Source: Lutjanus erythropterus (taxonomy: Eukaryota > Chordata > Actinopteri > Lutjaniformes > Lutjanidae). From it: a stretch of 64,000 nucleotides of DNA. The position numbers were made by a program, and so were the translations under genes. The stretch lies in NCBI GenBank assembly GCA_020091685.1, contig CM034597.1, forward strand, positions 36,387,301 to 36,451,300, given 5' to 3'. The notes beneath the pieces were generated by a model. That model had not been told where the DNA came from. It was given only the letters and a program-made list of their open reading frames with translations, and made no database searches. Below, piece by piece: positions 39,101 through 49,900 of this stretch; position 1 is the stretch's first letter, and the number at the start of each line of letters is the position of its first letter.

Positions 39101-39771
39101 AAGGCAGACCTGGGCAATATATCAAAGCATTATATCATGATCTGAAACTACCTATCACCTTAAATTTTGCATATTGCTATGATTTGATATTGTGGAAGTA
39201 TGCTCTCCTGGATTTAAAGGCTGCGTTGTGGTGTAACTTTCTTAACTAACTAGCTGCTGTCTTATTTGCCTGTAACCACGTAGCCATTATTTCCTCATTA
39301 CTGATGATTATTTATCAAATATCTGATCGTTAATATTTTGTGAAAGCACCAATGTCCACATCACCCAGCCCTAACTACTTTATACTATAAATCTGCTTAA
39401 TTTACAGCAACACATTATATTCTTATATGTTTACAATAACTGAAAATATCACGGAGTAGCCTAAAAATATCAAGATAATATTTGAAAGCCATATCGCCCG
39501 TTCTACCTCAAAGCAGCCAAACCTAGTCATAAAATTAAACAAATAAAAAGAGTAACTAAAGACATTTCATGACACTCATGCTAAGGACCTCTGTGAAAGC
39601 TGCCTGTGGAAACAGAAGTCCTAACTTGCTAACATACCTTTTATACGTGGCCTTGCACAGATCAGACACCACAGCTTGGAAGTCAGGGTTTTCTGTTTGT
39701 TCACATTTCAGTTTGTTGAACAAAGACTCTCCATGATACGCCAGACACTGCCTCAACAATTCTCTGTCCAT
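26037..39771 (-). CDS. ttc14: TTC14, S1/TPR-domain RNA-associated protein (whole gene, 12 coding exons)
   Basis: Twelve minus-strand segments with GT/AG borders join in frame: 39771-39638, 38520-38393, 37604-37405, 36079-35995, 34937-34808, 34332-34177, 33430-33359, 33165-33046, 32725-32603, 30326-30209, 27295-27189, 27054-26037. They give 2,391 nt, 796 residues; human TTC14 is about 770. The N-terminus begins MDRELLRQ, an S1 RNA-binding domain (about residues 115-205) contains [10 protein letters not shown] and the KDIDRY motif, TPR repeats span about 300-420 (motifs [30 protein letters not shown]), and the tail is a long Ser/Arg/Lys/Glu-rich region ending in the family signature [17 protein letters not shown]. 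All borders were chosen so that reading frame and the remembered human protein agree. The family is thought to act in nuclear RNA metabolism, but its precise role is poorly defined. No stops or frameshifts were seen. Confidence 0.96.
27189..27295 (-). CDS. ttc14: ttc14 coding exon 11
   Basis: Encodes [17 protein letters not shown] and [15 protein letters not shown], matching human [15 protein letters not shown]. Acceptor CGTAAAG, donor AGAG/GTGAGT. The start is the least certain border in this gene because the acceptor has a poor pyrimidine tract. Confidence 0.9.
29435..29645. repeat. Teleost interspersed repeat fragment in ttc14 intron 10
   Basis: TGTTCACCAGCTAGTCATGA, GAAACATTATGGGC and TATAGCTGAAGGGAATTGCA are parts of a repeat seen across fish genomes. 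Family not named. Confidence 0.4.
30137..30195. repeat. (GT)n microsatellite beside ttc14 exon 10 donor
   Basis: Nearly thirty pure GT units on plus, hence a CA repeat in the ttc14 transcript, starting 14 nt after the exon 10 donor. Confidence 0.95.
30209..30326 (-). CDS. ttc14: ttc14 coding exon 10 (TPR), flanked by repeat tracts
   Basis: A 118-nt exon encoding [20 protein letters not shown] and [10 protein letters not shown], the last TPR. Acceptor ATCTAG with a GT-rich tract in place of a normal polypyrimidine tract; donor ACAG/GTGAGC followed within 14 nt by a long CA repeat. The length is not a multiple of three, so skipping would shift the frame. Confidence 0.93.
30330..30391. repeat. 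Imperfect CA-rich tract beside ttc14 exon 10 acceptor
   Basis: CACACGCACGCACAC-type sequence on plus; in the ttc14 transcript it is a UG-rich tract immediately before the exon 10 AG. Confidence 0.93.
32603..32725 (-). CDS. ttc14: ttc14 coding exon 9 (TPR)
   Basis: Encodes [20 protein letters not shown] and [13 protein letters not shown], nearly identical to human TTC14. Acceptor ATTCACAG, donor AACA/GTAAGC. Confidence 0.95.
33046..33165 (-). CDS. ttc14: ttc14 coding exon 8 (TPR)
   Basis: Encodes [20 protein letters not shown] and [12 protein letters not shown], a canonical TPR with its conserved G..A/A..Y pattern. Acceptor TTCTTTCAG, donor CACT/GTGAGT. Confidence 0.95.
33359..33430 (-). CDS. 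ttc14: ttc14 coding exon 7
   Basis: A 72-nt exon encoding [20 protein letters not shown], the start of the first TPR helix block. Acceptor CCTCCACAG, donor TG/GTAATG. Confidence 0.94.
34177..34332 (-). CDS. ttc14: ttc14 coding exon 6
   Basis: Encodes [17 protein letters not shown] and [11 protein letters not shown]...PPSMMRGLQ, matching the human VVEFLLEKLGI...PPSLMRGLQ linker between S1 and TPR regions. Acceptor CTCTTAG, donor AAAG/GTAAGC. Confidence 0.94.
34808..34937 (-). CDS. ttc14: ttc14 coding exon 5 (end of S1 domain)
   Basis: Encodes [17 protein letters not shown], the closing strand of the S1 domain, and [10 protein letters not shown]. Acceptor CTCTGTAG, donor CACAG/GTAAAT. The reading frame from exon 4 selects this acceptor over the CAG a few bases further in. 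Confidence 0.94.
35110..35230. repeat. Teleost repeat fragment in ttc14 intron 4
   Basis: GTAAATTGAAGATCTTTGG and GACTGTTGGTCAGACAAAA mark the CTGTAAACTGAATATC family. Confidence 0.5.
35995..36079 (-). CDS. ttc14: ttc14 coding exon 4
   Basis: An 85-nt exon starting [20 protein letters not shown], the middle of the S1 domain region. Acceptor ACCTCCAG, donor AGAG/GTTAGT. Ends with one base of the next codon. Confidence 0.94.
37405..37604 (-). CDS. ttc14: ttc14 coding exon 3 (start of S1 domain)
   Basis: Residues 88-154. Contains [13 protein letters not shown] and the first half of the S1 RNA-binding domain ([18 protein letters not shown]). Acceptor CTTTCCCAG, donor TCA/GTAAGT, leaving phase 0. 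Confidence 0.95.
37755..38155. repeat. ATATCG-type teleost repeat in ttc14 intron 2
   Basis: TGTTGTCTTTTCCAGGTTTT, GATATCAAGGTATTTGGTAA and CACTTAGTGCTGAGTATTTA match a common fish repeat normally ending ATATCGCCCAGCCCTA. Confidence 0.5.
38393..38520 (-). CDS. ttc14: ttc14 coding exon 2
   Basis: Residues 45-87 with [15 protein letters not shown], matching human FISKKADLLFALSWK, then an acidic Glu-rich stretch. Acceptor ...TTTGTACAG, donor GCAG/GTGAGT. Enters with two bases carried over and leaves with one. Confidence 0.94.
38775..39065. repeat. Teleost repeat copy in ttc14 intron 1
   Basis: GAGCTGAAACAATGTGTTAG, AATTAATTGATTGCAGC-like and GGACTGCTGGTCAGACAAAA mark a near-complete member of the family also seen at 10.5-11.2 kb. 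Confidence 0.55.
39085..39505. repeat. ATATCG-type teleost repeat in ttc14 intron 1
   Basis: CTGGGCAATATATC, ATTACTGATGATTATTTATC, GTGAAAGCACCAATGTCC and CATATCGCCCGTTCTAC; second member of the family found at 37755. Confidence 0.55.
39638..39771 (-). CDS. ttc14: ttc14 coding exon 1
   Basis: Encodes the start MDRELLRQ and residues 1-44, ending with two bases of codon 45. The donor reads AAAG/GTATGT. The ATG is the only one giving the conserved MDR(E/D)LLRQ start. A 5' UTR intron is possible: the minus strand has AG/GTAAAC near 40,160 and an AG just before the ATG, but this is not proven. Confidence 0.93.
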
Positions 39772-40260
39772 TCTGTTTTACAGCACTACAGTCACATTAT
39801 TGTATTAAGCACAGCTACACACAGAGTGCCGCTAACAAAATGTAATAAACGAGATACTGTTCTTGCGGAACAGACATAATTTCATTATACATTTATCAGA
39901 TTTATTTGCCTATTATTCTTTAAGGAACAGGCTGAGAAGTCAGCTTAGTACAACGTAACTTTGATAACAACGTTGCTCTCCTCGTTTAGCAAGCTAACGT
40001 TAGCAAAACAAACGCTGGTCAATCATGCTAACACACTAGCACGTTGAAATTTTGACTTATCTTTATAAAAAACTGACATTATTCCGATAGTTTTATATGT
40101 GTTAAGTTACTATATTTACTACAACACAAAGCACAGCTATCACTTTCTTTGCACAAAGTTTACCTAACGCAGCAAACTTAACTAGCATTTGCCAAATCTC
40201 CGTGTACAGCCCGTACACGAGTGAGCATGCGCAGGGTGTGTTCTACTAAAACCTGTCGGG
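39772..40260 (-). promoter_or_regulatory. ttc14: ttc14 5' UTR and promoter region with NRF1-like site
   Basis: Upstream of the ATG. At 40223-40234 is GAGCATGCGCAG, one mismatch from the NRF1 palindrome, a usual element of TATA-less housekeeping promoters. Next to it, 40201-40219 is a perfect inverted repeat, CGTGTAC-AGCCC-GTACACG. No TATA box or clear start site is seen. No oppositely oriented gene was found next to it. Confidence 0.5.
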
Positions 40261-42759
40261 GGAAACAAGTTCCTTGTAGGAACCAAGTTGGATGCTGATT
40301 TCGTTAATTACTTGCGTACTTATTTTTCTTTGCAATATATGGGATAATGCTTCAGTAAAATATAACTTGAATATTTAATCAAGCTATAAAGTGTTTTTTT
40401 TTTCTCGAAAAGTAGTTAATTAGTTTAGAATCTTTGGTGCTCGGGATGCTTTAAATCAAAGTCAACACACAGCCCTGTGATTTCTCTGTGCTGTGAGCAT
40501 TTCAGGCAAGGAAAGACTGTTTCATCATTCTCCCAAGAACAAAATTATTTCGGCTGGTTGTTTTTGGTGTACTTGGGCATACATACAGCAGTAAAATTAA
40601 AAAGAATCAAAAACTTCACAGAAGTCCAAATCATGTGGAAAACTGTAGGCTATCAGCTACAATATACCCATTTTTAAGCACTTATATTAAAAGTAAAAGA
40701 TCCTACCACAAATAGTCCTACAAACTGCCTTTAGATCTACTAGTCAACCATGTTTTCACAACTTTGCAGTACATACTGTATACAGGATACATATAGGTTA
40801 CGCGGGCCCTGAACACATCCTTTCCAGTCAGTCAAGAAGTAGAACCTCACATTATTGCCGTAATCTTTGGCATCTTTTGTGCTTTAAAAGCTTTATTCCA
40901 CTCATGTTGCATAGTCATGTAAAAGCCCATAATGATCATGCTTGTTGCCTGGCAGAGTTTCATATAATTCCACGGTAGAATCCTGTAACAATCATTTGTT
41001 AATCATTTCTGCTTTTATGTATTTGAATGAATTAAAATATAAATACTTCATCAGCCACATCAGCCAATTCCCAAACTTAGAAATGCCACGGCCCAGTTTG
41101 AAATCTGAACTCAGGAGACTCAACATATCAATGACGAAACAGAAGATATGTTTTGATGTTAATGTGACAGGTCACCAAATACGATGTAACACCTAGGTCA
41201 GATAAATAAAGAATAATATGTAATTTAAATCCTGTGGCTTTATTTTATTAGTTCTAATTATTATTTTTTACTCATGAATATTGTATGGTAATTTCAAACT
41301 TATAAAACTGAAACTTAAAAACATTATTTATTTATTTATTTCAATGATCTCTCAAGGCTCACCTCCAGAAGGCTGCAGGTCACACTTGGAAAATCACTGC
41401 CCTACATGTTACTCCTGTATTGCTTAGTGTTTCTTGTGGTAAAAAGATGAGATGAAGACCAAATGTCACCTGTCACTGTGTTTAGATAACAACAAGACTG
41501 TTATGGTTATGTGCCAGTCATGAACCAGTTGACTATCTGTCTATCTGAGAGCTGTTTTCTATATTTCTTTTATTTATGGGTTTGTAAATTAATACAAGAC
41601 AGAATAATCGCATGATTACACTGCTCACAGGCTACTAAGTGCTGCATGAATTGCATTCAAGGCAAAGCAACTTTATTTACATGACAAATTTCATACGGAG
41701 GGTAAATTCAAAGTAGAAAATTCACTGACAAAGCAGGGGGTTTATGGCATCAGCTTGTGTAATGTTTACAATGCAGTTCACTGACATTAACCCTGGCAAT
41801 ATGAGTAATGTAGTGTTGCTAAACCTAGTCCACACTGCAGATCATACCCTATCATTATCCTAGAGACATTTTACTGTTAAACCCAGTAACTCCAGCACTC
41901 AAAAAAGTCCCAAGCCAATCCCGATCCGATCCAAATTTATTTTTAGTGCACATTTAATAACAACAGTTGACCAAAGTGCTGTCAAATATAGCAGAAAAGA
42001 TAATGAGCTGTTGTTTTGAACAGCTCTATAAAAGGTATTGAGCCATAAGATCCAGCTCCCAAAGAACCAGAATTAAAATCACTACACTGTCATTCAACGA
42101 CAAAAGTCCTCAAACAAATACAATTCTTAATACATACATTATCAGAATCAATATCCACCACAGAAGTTATAGCCTGTTCTCACTTCCAACTCACCAATGC
42201 ACCAGGCTTTTCAAATGACTTCAGTATAAACCATGGAGATAAATAAATTATGGATGACACATGTCCACTTCCACCCACCGTACAAAACTGAAACCAAAAC
42301 ATCTGTCGTCATTTGGAGCCAGAGTCCGCACAGCCAGAATAATTCCCAGTGAGAAACATGCTGTCTTCACTTACAGAGGAGTACAGAGGCGTGATAGTGA
42401 GCTGAACCTTATGATGTCACAGTGAAACTGAACTTTGACGTCTTGGATATAAAATGTTATCACCTCATCATTTTATTCTATTAGACATGTCCCGTCAGGC
42501 AAAGCCAGGAGGGGATCATGCAATCGCTTCCAGGTATGCATGCGTGATCATCAATGGACCTGCACCTTGTACGAAACTAATCTCAAAAAATACTGGACTG
42601 ATAAGCCTAATTTTTTGTGCACATTCATGACTGCATGTTGAAAGACCTCTGAGATTAAGGATTCTGGGGGAAGAAATAAATTTAAAAAAAACTTTCTGTA
42701 ATGACTTTTATGGCTAGCTGGGGGCATCATGTTTTCAGGTCATCTCATTTTTGTAAATG
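40261..42759. other. Intergenic DNA between ttc14 and the mucin cluster
   Basis: AT-rich with no supported exon. Short frames at 40,477 and 40,942 have no known similarity that I recognise. Confidence 0.6.
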
Positions 42760-43140
42760 TGATATCTCAAGAACATTTTGAGGGAATGTCTTCAAACCTG
42801 GTATGAGTGTCCACTTGGTCTCAAGGATGAACTGATTACATTTTGGTGGTCAAAGGTTAAAGGTCAAGATCACTGTGACCTCACTAAACATATTTTTGAC
42901 AATAACTCAAGGTTTCATATGCTAATTCTGACAAAATTACACACAAATATCTAATAGATATTGAGAGCACGTGTCTACTTAGCATGTGGATTCTTGAGTT
43001 ATGGCCACAAATGCGTCTAGTGAGGTCACCGTGACCTTTGACCTTTGACCACCAAAATCTAATCAGTTCAGCTTTGAGTCCAGGTGAACATTTGTGCAAA
43101 GTTTGAAGTAATTCCCTCAAGGCATTCTTGAGATATTGCA
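42760..43140. repeat. Inverted-repeat (hairpin) element with nuclear-receptor half sites
   Basis: Left arm 42760-42885 and right arm 43019-43140 are imperfect reverse complements (for example TCAAGGATGAACTGATTACA against TAATCAGTTCAGCTTTGAG), with a loop of about 133 bp. The sequence family (GACCTTTGACCACCAAAATC) is widespread in fish. Confidence 0.75.
43023..43051. promoter_or_regulatory. Perfect ERE palindrome plus DR1 half-site array
   Basis: AGGTCA-CCG-TGACCT at 43023-43037 is the exact consensus estrogen response element; from 43032 TGACCT-T-TGACCT-T-TGACCA gives DR1 spacing used by RXR/PPAR/HNF4-type receptors. It lies about 0.8 kb upstream of the mucin copy 1 ATG. The motif is seen; any function is inference. 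Confidence 0.4.
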
Positions 43141-43366
43141 TGCACAAGAAGGGGACAATCTAAAAATATAATTCCTCTGTCCATAAAAAACATAAAGGTA
43201 TAAAACAGGGTTTTCAGAAATTCTGAATCGCATACAGTCATAAAAATGCACCAGAAAATGAGGCTGATCGGTCCAGTAGAACATTAGCTGTAGACAAGCT
43301 GCAGGTCCACTGTTCACCCACATATGCACACCCACAGTCACTCGTGCACATGCGGAAGCAATTACA

Positions 43367-43387
43367 TAATAATAATAATAATAATAA

Positions 43388-43418
<31 letters not shown>

Positions 43419-43432
43419 AAGAAGAAGAAGAA
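43367..43432. repeat. Compound (AAT)n(AAG)n microsatellite
   Basis: About eight AAT units run directly into about fourteen AAG units. Confidence 0.95.
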
Positions 43433-43457
43433 TGCCGACATCTCCAGTTATCACAAC

Positions 43458-43608
43458 TATGCCCCAACAACCACCATTCCTGCAGCTACTGCAATCCGAA
43501 ACACCCCAACAGCACCCATGACTACCACCACCACCACCACCACCACCACTACAATCAACCACAACGATGATTCCATCCCACAACATTCATTACTAATTCA
43601 TGAATGAG
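43458..43608 (+). pseudogene. Possible relic of a mucin-repeat exon
   Basis: One plus frame reads APTTTIPAATAIRNTPTAPM, then an eleven-residue Thr run encoded by a (CAC)n/(ACC)n tract, then ...IHE-stop. The Thr/Pro/Ala composition and CCTGCAGCTACTGCA resemble the mucin exons of the two genes downstream. It could instead be a chance product of a microsatellite. Confidence 0.3.
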
Positions 43609-43845
43609 TTTGTGGTGTCCTATATATATTTTTTTTGTGTGTGTGTGACTTTGTCATTTAGTTTGTAGTGTCCTCTATTTTGTATAAATGTGTGTCTGTG
43701 GCTCACCTGGTTTTTCAGGTTACATGAAAGTAGCCGTTGTCACTAATGTCACTCCCTTCATAGCTGAGGGAGGAGTAAATTACAAACTAAATGCAGTGAG
43801 CAATCACAGACTAAATTGGAGCAGTGAGAGGTAACACCAGCCATC

Positions 43846-43909
43846 ATGGAAAGAAGAATCCTTTGTTGGATATTTTTGCTTGGATATTTACATGCATCTT
43901 CTGGACAAG
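43846..43909 (+). CDS. Mucin-like copy 1, exon 1 (signal peptide)
   Basis: Twenty-one codons plus one base; charged MERR, hydrophobic core CWIFLLGYL, and a likely cleavage after HASSG. Donor CAAG/GTAACA. It is 17 of 21 residues identical to the copy 2 exon at 55953, which supports this start. Confidence 0.85.
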
Positions 43910-46900
43910 GTAACAACTGATTACTTTACAAGTTATATTTTTATTGCTTTGATCTTTTGCATTTATCTCTCTAATATACCTTTTTTGCACCAGAGTAGAC
44001 TGGAGACAGTAGTGTAGTAGTGTTAAGTATGAGAAAATAATGAAATATATTTCAATGTATTTTACTTTGACAGTCTACAAAGAAAAGCTGTTGCCTGTTA
44101 TTGATCTGTCCCTGAAAAAATAATTGCAGATGTACAAAATAAATCTGAATAATTTTAACAGTGTAAATTACTGCAAGTATCATAAAACACAAATTGAACT
44201 GATTTTTTTTGTTAGAAACAAGGACTAATTATGAACATCCACATATGCATTAATGTTTTCCAGAATCAACCCCAAACTTAAATTATCAACATTATTTTAA
44301 TAAAATAAGTGTTTATATAATTAAAGTGGGATTAAATTGAGTGGATTTCTTTGTCTTGGTTAATTTGCAAGATGACATTTACTGCTTGAATGGTCGTCTG
44401 TAAAGGTCATTGAAGAATCATAAACAAGAGCATAAACACAATTCCAGGCAGGCAGACAGGATCAGGTGCCACTGTTTCACCTTTGAAACGTTAGTAATAG
44501 AAAAGTTGAAGAGATTATTATTTGTTCTTTGTAGAAGTATTGGTTTAATAGTTCTTAGACATGGTAATAAAAATTATAAAAGAAAAATCATAAAATATTC
44601 ATTCCAGATTAAAGGTACATGTACAAAGACAAATCACATACAGAAAATTGAAACACTCTGGCATTAGTTCTACATTCAGTGTTGTTCTCTGTCAGGGGTC
44701 TGCAACCTGAGGCTCCAGAGCCACATGTGGCTCTTGTGCTCCTCTACAGTGGCTCCCTGTGACTTTGGAAAAAAAAAAGTAAATGAATAACATTATATAT
44801 TTTTTAAATATTTTTCATCTTTCATTGTTTTAGGTCTATGACAAAGTTGAGACAGCTCAAAATTTCAAGTCAACATACTACACACATAGTACATCAGTTT
44901 TGAGCCCAAGTCAAATTCTTCAGTTTTAAAAAGGTTTTACCAACTACTGATCTTTTGTTGAGATAATTTACTTTTCTTCTTTTGATAAATTTAAATATTT
45001 GAATTTAAGAAACCCCAAAATTTTGTATTTCAAAATTTATAGCGTAAACCATTTAATTTTAAGGCAACAAAATAATAACAAATCAAATTCACAGTTAACT
45101 GTGACTAAATTGGGGCACTTGGATAACTCAGTTGGTAGAGCGTGTGCCCCATGTATGGAGGCTGTGAGTCCTCTGCAGTGGCCGTGGGCTCGACTCCCGT
45201 CCATGCCCCTATGCTGCGTGTCATTCCCCCACTCTCTCTCCCCATTTCCAGTCATGTCTTCAGCTGTACTGTCATTAAAGGCATAAAATGCCCAAAAATG
45301 TTTTTAAAAAATAATAATAACTGACTTAATTTTGAAAAACATTTTTTTGAGTTTCTCTAACTTTAACTTTTACTATAAATTTATCTAAAGAAGAATAGTA
45401 GATTATCTCAACTCCAGGTCAGCAGAAAGTTTGTAAAAGTTTGAGTTGGGCACAAAACTCAAAGTGTATGTTGTACACCAAATTTTAAAAAAGTGTTAAT
45501 ATTTCATCAACTAAAATATGTATCAAAGACTGTGTCTATGGCTCAGTGTCTTTTCCTCTAAATTATGACGGTGGCTCGTCTTCTTGAGTCTCCATAATCT
45601 ATGGCTGCCAAAAAAACAAGTCTTCAGGGAAAACAGAGCATTTAATAGTTGTGGCTCCAGACAGATTTTTGTCCCCCTTTTTGGCCAAACATGTCTCTTT
45701 TGATCATAAAGGTTGCAGACCCCTGTTCTATGTAAATAGCAATACTTACAGGATGAAATTATTTTGGCCCAATCGTCATAGATCAGATAAAGGTGGTCAC
45801 TAGGATGAAAAACTGATAAGATGTTTGTTGACAGTTTTGTAAACTGACATGCTGACAGATGATGATTCGGAAGGTTTCCTCTTCTTAATCAAAGTCCTCA
45901 AATTAGATGAACAAGGAAGAAATATTGAAATACTGAGGTATTACATTTAACTGTTTGCTCTAAATAATTTAATGTTGCTATGGTAAAAGATATGTCTACA
46001 ACTGCAGACACAACAACCATCACAGCTACATCTGCAACCTCAACAACTGCAACCCCAACTACCACAACTGGGGCCACAACCCCCACAACTTTAGGTCAAA
46101 CCACCACAACTGCAGCCCCAACCACTTCAACTACAGGCACAACCAGAACAACTGCAGCGTCAACCACCAGCACATCTGCAGCCACAAGCACCACAACTGG
46201 TGCCACAACCACCACAACTGGGGCTACAACTGCAGCCCCAACAACCAGCACATCTGCAGCCACAACGACGACAGCAGGCCCAACCACTTCAACTACCGGT
46301 ACAACCAGAACAACTGCAGCCACAACCACCACAACTGCAGCCCAAACTACCACACCAGTAGCAACAACCACAACTGCAGCCCCAACTACCACGATTACAG
46401 CTGCAACCACCACAACTGCACCCCCAACCACAATTGCAGCCACAACTACCACAACTGCAGCCACAACCACAACAACTGCAGCCCCAACTACCACACCTGC
46501 ATCCACAACCACAACAACTGCAGCCCCAACTACCACACCTGCAGCCACAACCACAACAACAACTGCACCCACAACCACCACAACTGTAGCACAAACTACC
46601 ACACCAGTAGCAGCAACCACAACTGCAGCCACAACTACCACACCTGCAGCCACAACCACAACTACAGCCCAAACCACCACAACTGTATCCCCAGCCACCA
46701 CAACTGCAGCCCCGACCACCACAACTCCAGCACCAACTACAACATCTGCTGCCACAACCACAACAAGTGCAGCCCAAACCACCATGACTGCAGCCCCAAC
46801 CACCACAAGTGCAGGTGCAACCACTACAACTGCAGCCCCAACCACAACCACAAGTGCAGCCACAACCACCACAACTCCATCCCCAACCACCACAACTGCA

Positions 46901-49900
46901 GGCCCAACCACCACAACTGCAGCCCAAACTACCACACCAGCAGCAACAACCACAACTGCAGCCCCAACCACCACAACTGCAGCCCCAACTACCACACCTG
47001 CAGCCCCAACCACCACAACTACAGCTGCAACCACCACAACTTCAGCCCAAACTACCACACCAGTAGCAACAACCACAACTGCAGCCCCAACTACCTCACC
47101 TGCTGCGACAACCACAACAACTGCAGCCCCAACCACAACAAGTACAGCTGCAACCACCACAACTGCAACCCAAACCACCACAACTCCATCCCCAACCACC
47201 ACAACTGCATCCCCAACTACCTCACCTGCTGCGACAACCACAACAACTGCAGCCCCAACCACCACGACTGCAGCCCCAACCACAACAAGTACAGCTACAA
47301 CCACCACAACTGCACCCCCAACCACAAGTGCAGCCACAACCACCACAACTGCAGCCCAAACGACCACACCAGTAGCAACAACCACAACTGCAGCCCCAAC
47401 CACCACAACTGCAGCCCCCACTACCACACCTGCAGCCACAACCACAACAACTGCAGTCCCAACCACCACGACTGCAGCCCCAACCACCACAACTGCACCC
47501 CCAACCACAACTACAAGTGCAGCCACGACCACAACTGCAGCCCAAACCACCACACCTCCAGCCCCAACCACCACAACTCAAACCCCAACCACCACAACTC
47601 CAGCCCCAACCACCACAACTCCAGCTCTAACCACCACAACTGCAGCCCCAACCACCACGACTGCAGCCCCAACCATGACAACTGCACCACCAACCACAAC
47701 CACAACGGCAGCCCAAACTACCACACCAGTAGCAACCACCACAACTGCAGCCCCAACCACCACAACTGCACCACCAACCACAACCACAACTGCAGCCCAA
47801 ACTACCACACCAGTAGCAACCACCAGAACTGCAGCCTCAACCACCACAACTGCAGCTCCAACTACCACACCTGCAGCCACAACCACAACAACTGCAGCCC
47901 CAACCACCACAACTGCAGCCCCAACTACCACACCTGCTGCGACAACTAGAACAACTGCAGCCCCAACCACCACAACTGCAGCCCCAACCACAACTAGTAC
48001 AGCTGCAACGACCACGACTGAACCCCCAACCACCACAACTACAGCCACAACCACCACAACTGCAGCCCCATCTACCACACCTGCAGCCACAACCACAACA
48101 ACTGCAGCCTCAACCACCACAACTGCAGCCCCAACCACCACAACTGCAGCCCCAACCACCACAACTGCAGCCCCAACCACAACAACTGCAGCCCCAACCA
48201 CAACAACTCCAGCCCCAACCACCACAACTGCAGCCCCAACCACAACAACTGCAGCCCCAACCATCACAACTCCAGCCCCAACCACCACAACTGCAGCCCC
48301 AACCACAACAAGTACAATTGCAACGACCACAACTGCACCCCCAACCACAACCACAACTGCGCCCACAACCACCACAACTGCAGCCCCAACCACCACAACT
48401 GCAGCCCCAACTACCACATCTGCAGCCACAACCTCAACAACTGCAGCCCGAACCACCACAACTCAAGCCCCAACCACCACCACTGCAGCCCCAACCACAA
48501 CAAGTACAGCTGTAACGACCACGACTGCACCCCCAACCACAACCACAACTGCACCCACAACCACCACAACTGCAACCCCAACCACCACAACTGCAGCCCC
48601 AACCACAACAACTGCAGCCCCAACCACCACAACCGAAGCCACAACCACCACAACTGCAGGCCAAACTACCACACCAGTAGCAACAACCACAACTGCAGCC
48701 CCAACTACCACAACTGGAGCCACAACCACCACAACTCCAGCCCCAACCACCACAACTCCAACCCCAACCACCACAACTCCAGCCCCAACTACCACAACTC
48801 CAACCCCAACCACCACAACTCCAGTGCCAACCACCACAACTGCAGCCCCAACCACCACAAGTACAGCTGCAACCACCACATCTACACCCCCAACTACAAC
48901 CACAACTGCACCCACAGCCATCACAACTGCAGCCCCAACTACCACACCTGCAGCCAGAACCACAACAACTACAGTCCCAACCACCACGACTGCAGCCCCA
49001 ACCACCACAACTGTAGCCCAAACCACCACAAGTACAGCCACAACTGCAGCCCAAACTACCACACCAGTAGCAACAACCACAACTGCAGCCCCAACCACCA
49101 CAACTCAAGCCCCAACCACCACAACTGCAACGCCAACCATCACAACTCCAGCGCCAACCATCACAACTCCAGCGCCAACCACCACAACTCCAGACCCAAC
49201 CACCACAACTGCAGCCCCAACCACCACACGTACAACTGCAGCCACCACAACAAATGCAGCCCCAACCACCACAACTCCAGCCCCAACCACCACAACTGCA
49301 GCCCCAACCACCACAACTCCAGTGCCAACCACCACAACTGCAGCCACAACCACCACAACTGCAGCCCCAACTACCAAACCTGCAGCCACAACCACCACAA
49401 CTCCAGCCTCAACCACCACAACTCCAACACCAACCACCTCAACCGCAGCCCCAACCACCACAACTGCAGCTCCAACTACCACACCTGCTGCCACAACCAC
49501 AACAACTGCAGCCCCAACCACCACAAGTACAGCTGCAACCACCACAAGTACAGCTGCAGCCACCACAACTCCAGTGCCAACCACCACAACTCCAGCCCCA
49601 ACCACCACAACTGCAGCCCCAACCACCACAACTCCAGTGCCAACCACCACAACTGCAGCCACAACCACCACAACTGCAGCCCCAACTACCACACCTGCAG
49701 CCACAACCACCACAACTCCAGCCTCAACCACCACAACTCCAACCCCAACCACCACAACTGCAGCCCCAACCACCACAACTCCAGTGCCAACCACCACAAC
49801 TGCAGCCCAAATTACCACACCAGTAGCAACAACCACAACTGCAGCCCCAACCACCACAACTGCAGCACAAACTACCACATCAGTAGCAACAACCACAACT

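Noticed and set aside
43344-43441. Poly-Asn/poly-Lys and poly-Ile/poly-Arg frames
   Set aside because: Direct translation of the AAT/AAG microsatellite in different frames.
45112-45200. tRNA-like sequence with A and B boxes
   Set aside because: The body and A-rich tail show it is the head of a SINE, not a functional tRNA gene; the cloverleaf is not convincing.
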